Assembly (NCBI GenBank): GCA_964606665.1
Contig: CAZSHS010000016.1
Location: 1-64,000 of the forward strand
Direction of reading: 5' to 3'
Length of the DNA: 64,000 bases
Origin: Aved-18 sp964606665
GTDB taxonomy: Bacteria > Cyanobacteriota > Vampirovibrionia > Obscuribacterales > Obscuribacteraceae
In this document: one piece after another, positions 53,756 through 63,123 of the stretch
Layout: each line of letters opens with the position of its first letter
Position numbering within the stretch: position 1 is the stretch's first letter
Program-made: the position numbers and the translations under genes
Notes under the pieces: generated by a model
What the model saw: the letters and a program-made list of their open reading frames with translations, nothing else
Databases searched by the model: none
Told to the model about the DNA's origin: nothing

Positions 53756-55174
53756 GTGTATTCTAAAGAAGTTATGTCACTTGGATTCCCACAAACAGGC
53801 TTGCGGACGCTAATTTTATTAGCTGTGTCAGTGATGGCTTTCACTTGCACTTCATGTTCGCACAAGTCAGAAGACCCTCATGCTGATGCAAAAACGGCAG
53901 AAAGTTCTGTGCGCATTGTCAAGGTTACCGATGAGCTCGCTAAAAGTTTTGGTTTGCAAACTGATGCGGTAAAAACCAGACAAGTGACAATCCCCTTGTT
54001 ATTGACGGGTCGAATCGAACCTGACTTACAAAAAGAAGTAGACGTCGGCACTCGGGTTGCCGGTCGAATAACCAAAATTTTTGTGGATCCCGGCACCAAT
54101 GTTAAAAAGGGGCAAATCATTGCACTTATCGATAGCCGAGAAATAACTGAAATTCAAACAGATCTAATAGAAGCCGAAGCATCCCTTCGTATTGCCGAAA
54201 TTGCAGAAGAGCGTGAGCGTCACGTCTACGAAGAACAATTGCAACGCCCCACTGCACTAATTGAAGCGCGAGCAGTCTTCAATGAACAGAAAGTAGTGCT
54301 TGAACTTTCAGAATCAGAATTTCAGCGCATGCAAGGTCTTGTTAAAGACAAAATTGTAGCTACCAAAGATTTTCTGGCATCCAAAGCAGGACTTGCCACT
54401 GCAAAAGTTAATTATGAGAAAGCAAAAGCCACGCTAGAGCGCGAAGAAAAGCTCTATAAAAACAGAGCGATGCTCAAGCGTGATTATCATATTGCTCAGG
54501 CGGAAGCGGATCGTGCTCGCAATGCAGTTCTTTCTTTTAAACAACGTCTCATTTTTCTTGGCTGCGATAAGCCGATGATTGACAGAGTATTAAAAAACAA
54601 ACAAATCGATGGCACAATCGAAGTCGCATCACCCATACACGGAGTCGTTAACTATCACGATATTGCTGTGGGCGAACTTGTAAGACCTGAGATTGCTCTT
54701 TTTTCAGTCTCTGATACATCAACAGTATTGCTTCAGGTGGACCTCCCCGAAGCCGATTTGCGTTCCGTCAAGCGCGGTCAGCAAGTGCAAATTAGAGTGC
54801 CAAGCTACCCAGCTAGAGTATTCACAGGCACGATCAATTATATTGGCGTAAAAGTCAATCAGACTACTCGCACGGTGCCGATTAAAGCTCGCCTCGACAA
54901 CAAAGAAGGTATTCTGCGCAATAACATGTTCGCCGACATTCAGCTTGAAGGCGAGGAGCAAACAGTTCTTTCTTGTCCGAAGGATTCCCTACAAGAACAC
55001 GGAGACGAGAAAGTGGTCTTCGTTAAGCATAAAGATGGGTTCGAAGAAAGACGAGTTCGTGTAGGCTTTCAAGGCGAGAAGTATGTTCAGATATTGTCTG
55101 GTCTCTCGGAGGGCGACGTGGTCGCCACTCAAGGCAGTTTGATGCTCAAAACAGAGATAAGCTACCAAAACTAA
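53756..55174 (+). CDS. RND efflux periplasmic adaptor (CzcB/CusB-like)
   Basis: 472 aa. Hydrophobic signal with a possible lipobox (CTSC near residue 34), biotinyl-lipoyl half-motifs (DPGTNVKKGQIIALIDS; ASPIHGVVNYHD), a long coiled-coil hairpin (about 125-255) and beta-barrel and membrane-proximal domains to the end. It links the inner-membrane pump with TolC. GTG 53756 and ATG 53774 are both possible starts. The pump gene follows after 4 nt. Confidence 0.9.
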   Translation: MYSKEVMSLGFPQTGLRTLILLAVSVMAFTCTSCSHKSEDPHADAKTAESSVRIVKVTDELAKSFGLQTDAVKTRQVTIPLLLTGRIEPDLQKEVDVGTRVAGRITKIFVDPGTNVKKGQIIALIDSREITEIQTDLIEAEASLRIAEIAEERERHVYEEQLQRPTALIEARAVFNEQKVVLELSESEFQRMQGLVKDKIVATKDFLASKAGLATAKVNYEKAKATLEREEKLYKNRAMLKRDYHIAQAEADRARNAVLSFKQRLIFLGCDKPMIDRVLKNKQIDGTIEVASPIHGVVNYHDIAVGELVRPEIALFSVSDTSTVLLQVDLPEADLRSVKRGQQVQIRVPSYPARVFTGTINYIGVKVNQTTRTVPIKARLDNKEGILRNNMFADIQLEGEEQTVLSCPKDSLQEHGDEKVVFVKHKDGFEERRVRVGFQGEKYVQILSGLSEGDVVATQGSLMLKTEISYQN

Positions 55175-55178
55175 AATA

Positions 55179-58100
55179 ATGATCGAAAAGCTGATTCAAT
55201 TTGCTATGAACAATCGCCTGATGACGGCAGCGTTCACGATAGCACTGGCAATTCTTGGTGCCTGGTGCATGCTCAATATTGCAGTTGATTCTTTTCCAGA
55301 TGTAAGTAATGTTCAGGTGCAAATTATCACAGAGCCTCAAAGTATGGCGCCTGAGGAAGTTGAAAAGCTGATAACTTTTCCAATTGAAATTTCTATGAAC
55401 GGGCTGCCTAACATTACAAAAGTGCGCAGCAACTCAATCTTCGGCTTTTCGGTAGTAACTGTAATTTTTGACGACAGCGTAGATGTTTACTGGGCACGAA
55501 ATCTGGTGGCACAGCGATTATCTCAGGTCGCCCTGCCTGAATGGGCGCCTAAGCCCGGTTTGGGTCCTGTTATATCCAGTTTTAGTAATGTCTATAATTA
55601 TTATTTGAAATCCGATTATTTCGATTTGACTGAGTTGCGTACTATCCAAGACTGGGTTGTAGCGCGCAAACTAATCACTGTTCCAGGTGTAGCCAATGTC
55701 ACGAGCTATGGTGGCTATGTAAAACAATTTCAGGTTATGGTTTCGCCTCAATTGCTCAAGGGATACGGAATCAAGCTTTCTGAAGTTCAGTTGGCCCTTG
55801 CTAGTAACAACGTAAATGCAGGCGGCAACTTTATCGAGCAAGGTGGTGAAGAAGTTGTTATACGTGGATTAGGTCTAATAGAAAATATTGATGACATAAA
55901 AAATATTGTTCTTAAACAAGAAAACGGTGTTCCTGTAACTATTGCCCAGGTCGCCAAAGTTGAGATTGGACCTGCATTCAGACGTGGTTCGAGTTCGATA
56001 AACGGAGAAGGTGAAGTTGTATCGGGCATGGTTTTGACCAGAAAGGGAGTCAATACCAAAGAGGTTGTAGAAAAAGTCCGCACTCGTGTAAAAGAAATCC
56101 AAGAAGAGCTACCAGAAGGCGTAGAACTTAGACCTTATTATGACCAGACCGAGCTTGTGGATAAGACACTCGCCACAGTCGAAGAAATTCTACTCTTCTG
56201 CGGTGGACTGGTAATTGTTGTTTTATTTGCTGTCTTGCTTCATATTCCAAGCGCACTTATTGTCTGCGTTATTATTCCGCTTTCGCTTCTATTTAGCTTT
56301 ATGCTGATGAAATTCACCGGCTTGTCCGCCAATCTGATGACCCTTGGCGCGGTCGATTTTGGAGTCATCGTCGATGCTGGTGTTGTAATGGTAGAAAATA
56401 TTTTTCGCCATATGTCTCATGCAGGCAACCTAGATAAGAATCCAAGAAAGCGGCTAGAAGTTATTTTAAAAGCTGCCGAAGAAGTGGGCAGACCAATTGT
56501 TTTTGCAATCGCTATCATTATTTCTGTCTACATGCCGCTTTTCACACTTGAGGGTGTCGAGGGCAAGATGTTTCATCCACTTGCATTGACCTTTGTTTAT
56601 GCACTTGCGGGTGCTCTGCTTTGTTCGCTCACAATAATTCCAGTGCTTTGCTTTTGGTTTATGCGCGGAAATATCGTCGAGAAAAACAGTCCCATCGTCA
56701 CTTATTCAAGTAAGTTCGTCATGCCTGCACTTGAATATTCGCTTAAAAAACCAAGTGTCCCAATCATAATTTGTTTGGTTAGTTTTGTTGGCGCGGCGTG
56801 TTTGGTGCCTTTTTTGGGTTCTGAGTTTATTCCCTCGATCGATGAGGGTCCAATTCTTTTGCGTGCTAACTTGCCACCTAGTGTTTCGCATACTGAAGCT
56901 AGCCGAATGTTCGACGTGATTGAAGAAACGGTAAAAAGTTTTCCTGAAGTAGATGTAGTCATATCGCGTATTGGTCGATCCGGCATGGGCGGTGATTTGG
57001 CTGGCGTGAATCATGCTGATATAACCATGCAGCTCAAGCCAAAAAACGAATGGAAAAATACGAAAGACAAGCAAGAGCTGGTTAAAATGATGTCTGAAAA
57101 ACTGGAAAAAATTCCAGGTCCGCTGCTCAGTTTCTCACAGCCAATAGCCGACATGATCGATGATTTAATCGCTGGTATTAGAGCCGAACTAGCTATTAAA
57201 GTCTTTGGAGACAACCTGGTCAAATGCGATGAAATTGCTGCTGCAATTGAATCTGAAATTGCCAAAGTTCCTGGTTCAGCCGATGTTCAACGCGAACTAA
57301 TTTTGGGTCTTCCGTTGTTGTCGGTCAAACTTAACCGTCCTGAGATTGCGCGCTATGGCTTGAATGTAGTTGAAGTGCAAAATATCATTCAAACTGCAAT
57401 GGCAGGTCGCGTAGTTTCTGAAATTATTGATGACACTAGACGCTTTGGTCTCTTGCTTCGTTATCCACTCAAGTATCGTGACACTATAGAAGACATTTAC
57501 GAAATACCAGTTGAAACTCCCTCTGGTGCCGTAATCCCGATGAAGCGCCTGGCGAAAATTTATAAAGAACGTGGCACCGTGCAGGTTAACCGCGAAGACG
57601 GATTGAGAAGAACTGCGGTGATGTCAAATGTGAGAGGACGTGACCTTGGCAGTTTTGTGCAAGAGTGTCAGGAGCGCGTGAAGAAGAACGTCAAAATTCC
57701 AAAAGGCTACAAATTAGTTTGGGGTGGACAGTTTGAGAACCAGCAAAGGGCGATGGCTAGACTTTCTCTGGTTGTGCCAGTGGTGCTCTTGATTATTTTC
57801 ATTCTCTTATTTGCTTCCTTTAATTCTCTTAAGAATGCTGGGCTTATTATGCTCAACGTCCCATTTGCTATGGTTGGCGGCGTTGTCGCTCTATTTTTAT
57901 CGCACCAATCGTTATCTGTGCCAGCCATTATTGGGTTTATCGCCCTTTTTGGGGTGGCTGTGCAGAACGGGGTTATTATGGTCAGCTATATAATGCAACT
58001 GGAACAACGTGGTTATCCAGTTGTGCGTGCTGCTGTTGAAGGAGCGACTATCAGACTTCGACCAGTACTTATGACAGCGCTTGTGGCAATAATGGGACTA

Positions 58101-58289
58101 CTTCCCAAAATCTTTTCCACAGGCACGGGAGCGGAAGTGCAAAGACCGCTTGCCACAGTGGTTCTGGGAGGACTGGTTTCTGCAACTCTCTTAACGTTGA
58201 TTGTGTTGCCGACGATTTATACTCTCATTAACAAAGACGCCGAAGATAAAATCTTAGTTGAGGAAGAACCACATGCCGAACCAAGCTAA
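55179..58289 (+). CDS. Heavy-metal-type RND efflux pump (CzcA/CusA family)
   Basis: 1036 aa, the full length for an RND pump. Twelve transmembrane helices in two halves. The helix-4 motif AVDFGVIVDAG carries the acidic pair of the heavy-metal-efflux branch. Other signs are PDVSNVQVQI, FPIEISMNGLPN and late GALVAIMGLLPKIFSTGTGAEVQRPLA-like segments. It exports cations by proton antiport; the metal cannot be told. The end overlaps the next gene by 17 nt. Confidence 0.93.
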   Translation: MIEKLIQFAMNNRLMTAAFTIALAILGAWCMLNIAVDSFPDVSNVQVQIITEPQSMAPEEVEKLITFPIEISMNGLPNITKVRSNSIFGFSVVTVIFDDSVDVYWARNLVAQRLSQVALPEWAPKPGLGPVISSFSNVYNYYLKSDYFDLTELRTIQDWVVARKLITVPGVANVTSYGGYVKQFQVMVSPQLLKGYGIKLSEVQLALASNNVNAGGNFIEQGGEEVVIRGLGLIENIDDIKNIVLKQENGVPVTIAQVAKVEIGPAFRRGSSSINGEGEVVSGMVLTRKGVNTKEVVEKVRTRVKEIQEELPEGVELRPYYDQTELVDKTLATVEEILLFCGGLVIVVLFAVLLHIPSALIVCVIIPLSLLFSFMLMKFTGLSANLMTLGAVDFGVIVDAGVVMVENIFRHMSHAGNLDKNPRKRLEVILKAAEEVGRPIVFAIAIIISVYMPLFTLEGVEGKMFHPLALTFVYALAGALLCSLTIIPVLCFWFMRGNIVEKNSPIVTYSSKFVMPALEYSLKKPSVPIIICLVSFVGAACLVPFLGSEFIPSIDEGPILLRANLPPSVSHTEASRMFDVIEETVKSFPEVDVVISRIGRSGMGGDLAGVNHADITMQLKPKNEWKNTKDKQELVKMMSEKLEKIPGPLLSFSQPIADMIDDLIAGIRAELAIKVFGDNLVKCDEIAAAIESEIAKVPGSADVQRELILGLPLLSVKLNRPEIARYGLNVVEVQNIIQTAMAGRVVSEIIDDTRRFGLLLRYPLKYRDTIEDIYEIPVETPSGAVIPMKRLAKIYKERGTVQVNREDGLRRTAVMSNVRGRDLGSFVQECQERVKKNVKIPKGYKLVWGGQFENQQRAMARLSLVVPVVLLIIFILLFASFNSLKNAGLIMLNVPFAMVGGVVALFLSHQSLSVPAIIGFIALFGVAVQNGVIMVSYIMQLEQRGYPVVRAAVEGATIRLRPVLMTALVAIMGLLPKIFSTGTGAEVQRPLATVVLGGLVSATLLTLIVLPTIYTLINKDAEDKILVEEEPHAEPS

Positions 58290-59172
58290 AAGCCTGTTTT
58301 TAATAACAACAGCTTTTTTTGCAAGCGTATCGCCAGCCTGGTCTGTGCCACTAAATATGGTGACAGCCGGAAATGATGTGGGTCAGTCTATCGAAACTCG
58401 AATAGATACCGAAAAAATGGGATTAATTCTTCTGCGCAATGGTCTGGTCAAAATGCAGGGTAAAAATATTACCGTGCACAGCGTCCCAGAGTGGCTCTTT
58501 GACCGTCAGAAAGTATTGTCCGGCAAAATGATCTCGTCTAAATTTGGTGGCACTTCAACAATTTCGGGACTGGTTTATTTTTTTGAAGGCGACTATCTTT
58601 CGCACTTAGACAAACAACGAAATAAAGACTCAATCACTTTGACTGATGGTCGTGTCTTTACAGGTAAAGTATCAAGTATCAACGACCAGAGCATCACTTT
58701 TAGAACATTGCCTGGCGGTAAGATTGCAGGAACTTCGCAAGATTTTAAGTTCAGCGACATAAAACTGCTTGACTCACCACGAGCATATTTTTTCACCATT
58801 CCAGTGAGCGATGTAAAATTGACTGATGGAGCCTCTGGGCTTGCAGCAGATGCAAAAGCAATTACATTTGTTCCCACTGGTGCATTTCGCAAAACTGGTT
58901 GGTTTAATCAAAAAGCAAAAGCAATTGAACCAAAATCGACTTTGCCTGGAACTGAAGGCGGTCCTACCAAAGCTCAGATTGCAACACTCGTGATGCTCGA
59001 TATAATCAACGATATTTCGCCTGCAATTATTGCTCCTATTGTTGGTGCTTACGGCTCAAGCAGTGCAAACAAATATTTGCAACAGTTCAACATTCAGCAA
59101 AACGCAAGCGGTGCGCCAGTCTTTCCGTACGGACGAGTAGGCGAGTTGCTTGGACCTGTTCCTCAAAACTAA
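58273..59172 (+). CDS. Secreted protein translated with the RND pump
   Basis: 299 aa from ATG 58273 (GAGG nine nt upstream; an upstream TTG is not needed). Signal peptide 1-23 (ending AWS). A central region (ITLTDGRVFTGKVSSIND) resembles an SH3-like or LSm-like beta barrel, and the C-terminal part has a hydrophobic helix (ATLVMLDIINDISPAIIAPIV). Overlap with the pump gene argues for a function in the efflux complex or its regulation. No named family. Confidence 0.7.
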   Translation: MPNQAKSLFLITTAFFASVSPAWSVPLNMVTAGNDVGQSIETRIDTEKMGLILLRNGLVKMQGKNITVHSVPEWLFDRQKVLSGKMISSKFGGTSTISGLVYFFEGDYLSHLDKQRNKDSITLTDGRVFTGKVSSINDQSITFRTLPGGKIAGTSQDFKFSDIKLLDSPRAYFFTIPVSDVKLTDGASGLAADAKAITFVPTGAFRKTGWFNQKAKAIEPKSTLPGTEGGPTKAQIATLVMLDIINDISPAIIAPIVGAYGSSSANKYLQQFNIQQNASGAPVFPYGRVGELLGPVPQN

Positions 59173-59187
59173 AAATCCAAATCAGAC

Positions 59188-60861
59188 CTAGTCGCTCTCT
59201 AACAGCGGAATGCCGCATGCCATCTCGAGTTCGGTAAACGCGTCCTGATATAGTTGAATAGCTTGCAAGTACAAACTTCTGATAAGCACGTTGTTTTGTT
59301 GTGTTTGCAAAGTAGATGTAATATCAGATTGACCTACTTCATAACTGCGTCTTGCCAGGCGCGCCACTTCAAATGAGTCGTGCAAAATATGTTCTTCGTA
59401 GTTTTGTAATTTTTGTCTGGCTGCAAGCAAATTGTTATAAGCAGAGCTAACTTCACCGATGATGATATTTTTCTGTGAACCAACCTGATAATTCAATTGT
59501 CTTGCGAGCGCCTTGAACTTAGCCAAATCGCCCTGACCAAAATCGGTCAAGTTAGTAGGCATATTGACCCCGAAATAATAAGCGGAAAGGCGCGGACCAG
59601 AAGGCAAGTTATAAGTGTTCGAGTTGCCTGTCCAGTATTGTACGTTAGGAACCATGTTTCCATAAGTGCGTTGCAAATTTGCTTTGTTAACTAGTAATTG
59701 TTGGTCTAGACTTTTTAGTTCGTATCTAAATTTTTCAGATAGAGCAATAAAGCTTTCCAGTGGACGCTCAGGGCGAGAAAAGTCGGGCAACAGTGGATGC
59801 TTAGTCTGGACAGCATTTTTAGCTTCGCCTAAAAATGCAGGAAGGCGTGGTACCGTAATTGGTGCTTCGGCTTTGCGTCCTAAAATAATATTGAGCTGTT
59901 GCTTAGCTCGAATAACACGACGCTCAGCCACCAGGCGCTCAACGTCGTATTGTGATTCTGCAAGACGTGCTTTGAGTAAATCCAGTTCGGGAACGTCGCC
60001 TGCTTGAAAGCGTTTTTCTGTCACCACGCGCAGTGTGTGTGCCAACTCATATAAGTTGGATTGTGTTTCAAGAGTTTCTTGTGCGACCACTACTTCGGTG
60101 TATGTGCGACGTACTTCGGCTCGAAGTCTCCAGAGGTCAGCCATTAAGTCAAGCTTTTGTTGATCAACGAATTTTTTAGCTACGATTAAGCGAAAAACAA
60201 GTTTCCATGGCGGTTCAACTGTAATGATTGTGCCAGTTCTAAATGTTTGTTCTGCTGCAACACCGCTATCTTTGTTGAATTGCGGACTGGCCTGTTCGGT
60301 TGCTCGCATGAACTCAGACTTAGCCACCGGAAACAGCGCACGAATAGCCGCTGCTCGTGGACTTTTAGCAAGAGCTTCATCAAGCGAATTGAAAATTGAA
60401 ATGCCATCACCTGAGCGCGAGGGATCAGAAGGGCTGGTTCTACCGTCTGCATCTACGTCATAGCGAATAACAGCAGACACTGATGCATTGGCAGGTCCAC
60501 CAGGCTCTGTGTCCGTGCTGCTCATGGGCATTGGTGGAACATTTGAATCTATATTGCGCTGACCGGCTTTGGCAGAGTCGTCTATAACTGATTGAGGTCC
60601 GCCCGGCGCCTTGTAATTAAGCTCCGGCAAGTTCTGGGCTGGATCGCCTGTGCTACCGGCAGGTTTTGAAAGCGGCGTCGATGCGGGAGTCATTTCGACC
60701 CGAGAAGTATTGGTCATGGGTGCTGACGGTGCGGACATTGACGGTGCCGGACCTTGGGCTTGGGCGTGTTGGCAAGTGGCGCTCAAAGAGGTAAGGCTAT
60801 AAGCAAGCGCTAGCCAGGCTTTGGGTTTATATTTTTTTGCCGAGTTTTTTTGCAAATTCAT
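59188..60861 (-). CDS. TolC-family outer membrane channel
   Basis: About 557 aa from ATG 60861; a TTG at 60888 extends it by nine residues. Signal peptide of about 40 residues ending AQA. A Pro/Ser/Thr-rich stretch of about 110 residues follows, which is not typical of TolC proteins. The helical-barrel domain (about 180-555) has two repeats of paired helices (ELDLLKARLAESQYDVERL; SNTYNLPSGPRLSAYYFG). It completes a tripartite pump with the convergent CzcBA-type genes. Confidence 0.85.
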   Translation of the reverse strand: MNLQKNSAKKYKPKAWLALAYSLTSLSATCQHAQAQGPAPSMSAPSAPMTNTSRVEMTPASTPLSKPAGSTGDPAQNLPELNYKAPGGPQSVIDDSAKAGQRNIDSNVPPMPMSSTDTEPGGPANASVSAVIRYDVDADGRTSPSDPSRSGDGISIFNSLDEALAKSPRAAAIRALFPVAKSEFMRATEQASPQFNKDSGVAAEQTFRTGTIITVEPPWKLVFRLIVAKKFVDQQKLDLMADLWRLRAEVRRTYTEVVVAQETLETQSNLYELAHTLRVVTEKRFQAGDVPELDLLKARLAESQYDVERLVAERRVIRAKQQLNIILGRKAEAPITVPRLPAFLGEAKNAVQTKHPLLPDFSRPERPLESFIALSEKFRYELKSLDQQLLVNKANLQRTYGNMVPNVQYWTGNSNTYNLPSGPRLSAYYFGVNMPTNLTDFGQGDLAKFKALARQLNYQVGSQKNIIIGEVSSAYNNLLAARQKLQNYEEHILHDSFEVARLARRSYEVGQSDITSTLQTQQNNVLIRSLYLQAIQLYQDAFTELEMACGIPLLESD

Positions 60862-61037
60862 GAGAAAAGATCTCAGTTTCCATGCCAATCATAGGCTAAT
60901 ACGGCGTCTGGATATCATCTTTATAAGGCGTTGCCCTAACAATTTGCTAATATGGCAGGATTGCTCGCCGGGGTGGGCAAAAAGCGCGGTTGCCAGTATA
61001 CATAAATGGAAAGAATTGCAGCATTGGAGACGGGATT

Positions 61038-61463
61038 TTGAACTGGGCAGTAATGGGTCTTTTATCCGCTTTATTTGCCAGTCTTGTGGCCATTTTTGGA
61101 AAGCTCGGTATGAAGTCGGTCGATTCGCTTACGGCCACCACTATTAGATCTATTGTGATGACTGCTGCACTTTTAATCGTTTTTGGCGTGCAATTTTGGT
61201 ACAGCAAAGCAAATAATTTGACCACCTTCAATTTTGACACCTGGAAATTTGTAGTACTCTCAGGACTTGCAGGAGCTGCATCTTGGCTCTGTTATTTTCA
61301 AGCGCTCAAATTAGCCGATGCAACCAAAGTGGCAACACTAGATCGCCTCAGTTTGGTTTTAACTTTTATATTTGCCATAGTTTTTCTTGGCGAAAAACTG
61401 ACGTGGAAATTAGCAATAGGTGCAGGTTTACTCGTGGCAGGTAGTCTTGTAATTTGTTTATGA
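61038..61463 (+). CDS. EamA-like transporter, single five-helix unit
   Basis: 141 aa from TTG 61038, which has GGAGA seven nt upstream. Five transmembrane helices with the EamA pattern (MGLLSALFASLVAIFGKLG at the start, GLLVAGSLVIC at the end). Normal EamA proteins have two such units, so it must pair with another. Substrate unknown. Confidence 0.82.
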   Translation: MNWAVMGLLSALFASLVAIFGKLGMKSVDSLTATTIRSIVMTAALLIVFGVQFWYSKANNLTTFNFDTWKFVVLSGLAGAASWLCYFQALKLADATKVATLDRLSLVLTFIFAIVFLGEKLTWKLAIGAGLLVAGSLVICL

Positions 61464-61479
61464 GTTGAATGTGATTTAA

Positions 61480-61974
61480 ATGCAAATTCAAAAATCGAAA
61501 TCAAGATTCGACCTGTTAATTTCACCACAAGGTGCCGCTATTTTTTCTGCCATTGGTATTATCACTATTGGTCTATCTTTTTACTTCTTCTATTTAGTAT
61601 CGGTGCAGAGTAAGTGGGTAGGCACATACGCTAGAGTGACTGATGGGTCAGTATTTCATGTTGGGCGAAGACCGTATTTTTATAAAGTCCGTCTGCAATA
61701 TAAATATGCCGTAGATGGAAAGGACTATTCAGGTGAGTGTGAATTGAGTCCTGAAAACACTGCATCGCCCGAAGACGCCAATGCATTGCTGGCTAAGTAC
61801 ACACCTAATGGCAGAGCGCTTGAAATTTACTATGATCCCAAAGAGCCTAAAAATTCTCAAGGCAATAAAGCTGAGCCAAATTTGCGAGCATGGCAATTTT
61901 TAGTAGGCGGAATTCTGTCTTTAATTGCAGGCTTGCTGATTAACAGTATTTCTGGCAAAAATCGTCGCCATTAG
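61480..61974 (+). CDS. DUF3592 membrane protein
   Basis: 164 aa. N-terminal helix (19-41), a soluble domain with DUF3592 features (YKVRLQYKYAVDGKDYSGE, then YDPKEPKNSQG) and a C-terminal helix (AWQFLVGGILSLIAG). Follows the EamA gene by 16 nt. Function unknown. Confidence 0.8.
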   Translation: MQIQKSKSRFDLLISPQGAAIFSAIGIITIGLSFYFFYLVSVQSKWVGTYARVTDGSVFHVGRRPYFYKVRLQYKYAVDGKDYSGECELSPENTASPEDANALLAKYTPNGRALEIYYDPKEPKNSQGNKAEPNLRAWQFLVGGILSLIAGLLINSISGKNRRH

Positions 61975-61985
61975 GACAGGCTCAA

Positions 61986-62810
61986 TTAAGCGAGATAATG
62001 GCAAAACTCTTCTTCGGGTAGCATTTTTTTCAATTTTCTCATGGCAAGATAAGAAATTTTGCCGACCTGATCGCGTGTCAGTCCAAGCTCGGCTGAAATG
62101 TCGCGCAAGCTTCGTTCTTCATCGCTACCAATGCCAAAGCGCATTGTGATTACTCTGCGTTCGCGCTCAGAAAGCTTCTCCAGAAACTGAAGCATTCTTT
62201 GTTTTAAATATCTTGATTCTAAATTGCTCACTAACTCCTGGGCAGATTCATCTTCAATGGTATCACCAATGGTGAGCTTGTCTTCGTCATTTATAGTGGC
62301 AGGTTGGTCTAAAGAAAGACACATTTTGGAACTTGAGATAGCGGCCTTAACGCGCTCTGGGCGCTCGTTCAGTTCGGCTGCAATTTGTTGTAATGTTGGT
62401 TGTTTACCCAGTTTCAATGACAGTTCGCAGCGCACTCTTCTAATTTTTGTCATCAATTCATTTAAATGAACAGGCAATCGCACCACGCGTGATTTGTTAG
62501 AAATAGCGCGGTTAATGGCTTCGCGAATCCACCATGCTGCATATGTTGAAAATCTATTGCCGCGATTTGGATCGAAATGACTAACGGCATTCATCAAGCC
62601 TATGCAGCCTTCTTGAAAAAGATCCGCATTCGGCAGCCCTTGATCGTAGCGTCTTGCAAGAGCCGTTACCAGTTTGAGATTGGCCAGAACAAGCGCATTG
62701 GCTGCCTCTTTGTCGCCTGCTAAAGCACGTCTTCCAAGTATGGCTTCTTCTTGTACGGTAAGATTTTTTGCTTTGACTGGAGTCTGGACTGGTAATTGAT
62801 ATGCGAACAT
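61986..62810 (-). CDS. Alternative sigma-70 factor with unusual region 4.2
   Basis: 274 aa from ATG 62810 (AAGGAGA seven nt upstream). Region 2: NLKLVTALARRYDQG, then FSTYAAWWIREAINRAI, the -10 recognition helix. Region 3: LPVHLNELM. Region 4.2: ISAELGLTRDQVGKISYLAMRKL, where the common RERVRQIE is replaced by RDQVGKIS, so the -35 helix differs from RpoD. Region 1.1 is missing. It resembles group 2/3 sigma factors. A terminator-like hairpin stands in its leader and a tandem repeat upstream, which hints at special control. Confidence 0.88.
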   Translation of the reverse strand: MFAYQLPVQTPVKAKNLTVQEEAILGRRALAGDKEAANALVLANLKLVTALARRYDQGLPNADLFQEGCIGLMNAVSHFDPNRGNRFSTYAAWWIREAINRAISNKSRVVRLPVHLNELMTKIRRVRCELSLKLGKQPTLQQIAAELNERPERVKAAISSSKMCLSLDQPATINDEDKLTIGDTIEDESAQELVSNLESRYLKQRMLQFLEKLSERERRVITMRFGIGSDEERSLRDISAELGLTRDQVGKISYLAMRKLKKMLPEEEFCHYLA

Positions 62811-62832
62811 ATTTGAGTCTCCTTGCAGGGTC

Positions 62833-62864
62833 AAAAAAATCCCTACCAACCATGTCTTGGTTGG
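62833..62864 (-). promoter_or_regulatory. Attenuator-like hairpin with T-run in the sigma-factor leader
   Basis: On the minus strand CCAACCA-AGACA-TGGTTGG (62864-62846) forms a perfect seven-pair stem; after five bases come seven T (62839-62833). The T-run ends about 22 nt before the ATG. It may terminate the upstream protease transcript, or act as an attenuator if the sigma-factor promoter lies in the 260 nt between. Confidence 0.5.
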
Positions 62865-62954
62865 CGCGTAAGATGAAAAACTTTAGTTATAGATGCGGCT
62901 CTAAAATGGACGAGTCACTGTATTCAATGTACTACTTAGGTAGATCCGGGCGCA

Positions 62955-62992
62955 AGTGCATTGTAGTCTAAAGAGTGCATTGTAGATTAAAT
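62955..62992. repeat. Two tandem 19-nt repeats upstream of the sigma-factor gene
   Basis: AGTGCATTGTAGTCTAAAG and AGTGCATTGTAGATTAAAT follow each other directly (62955-62973, 62974-62992), differing at three positions. The 313-nt gap between 62810 and 63124 otherwise shows only the leader hairpin. The spacing of two helical turns fits a pair of operator sites. Confidence 0.5.
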
Positions 62993-63123
62993 CTTCCAAT
63001 CGGTTAAAGATAGCGCTGTTTCGGTGTTTTGATGCGCGATTTTGGCAGGTTAAGTGTGTCCGTAAAACTACGTCTTAAAATGTAAGTGTAGTCTGATGGG
63101 TAGCTTAAAGGGTGCAGTGTTGT

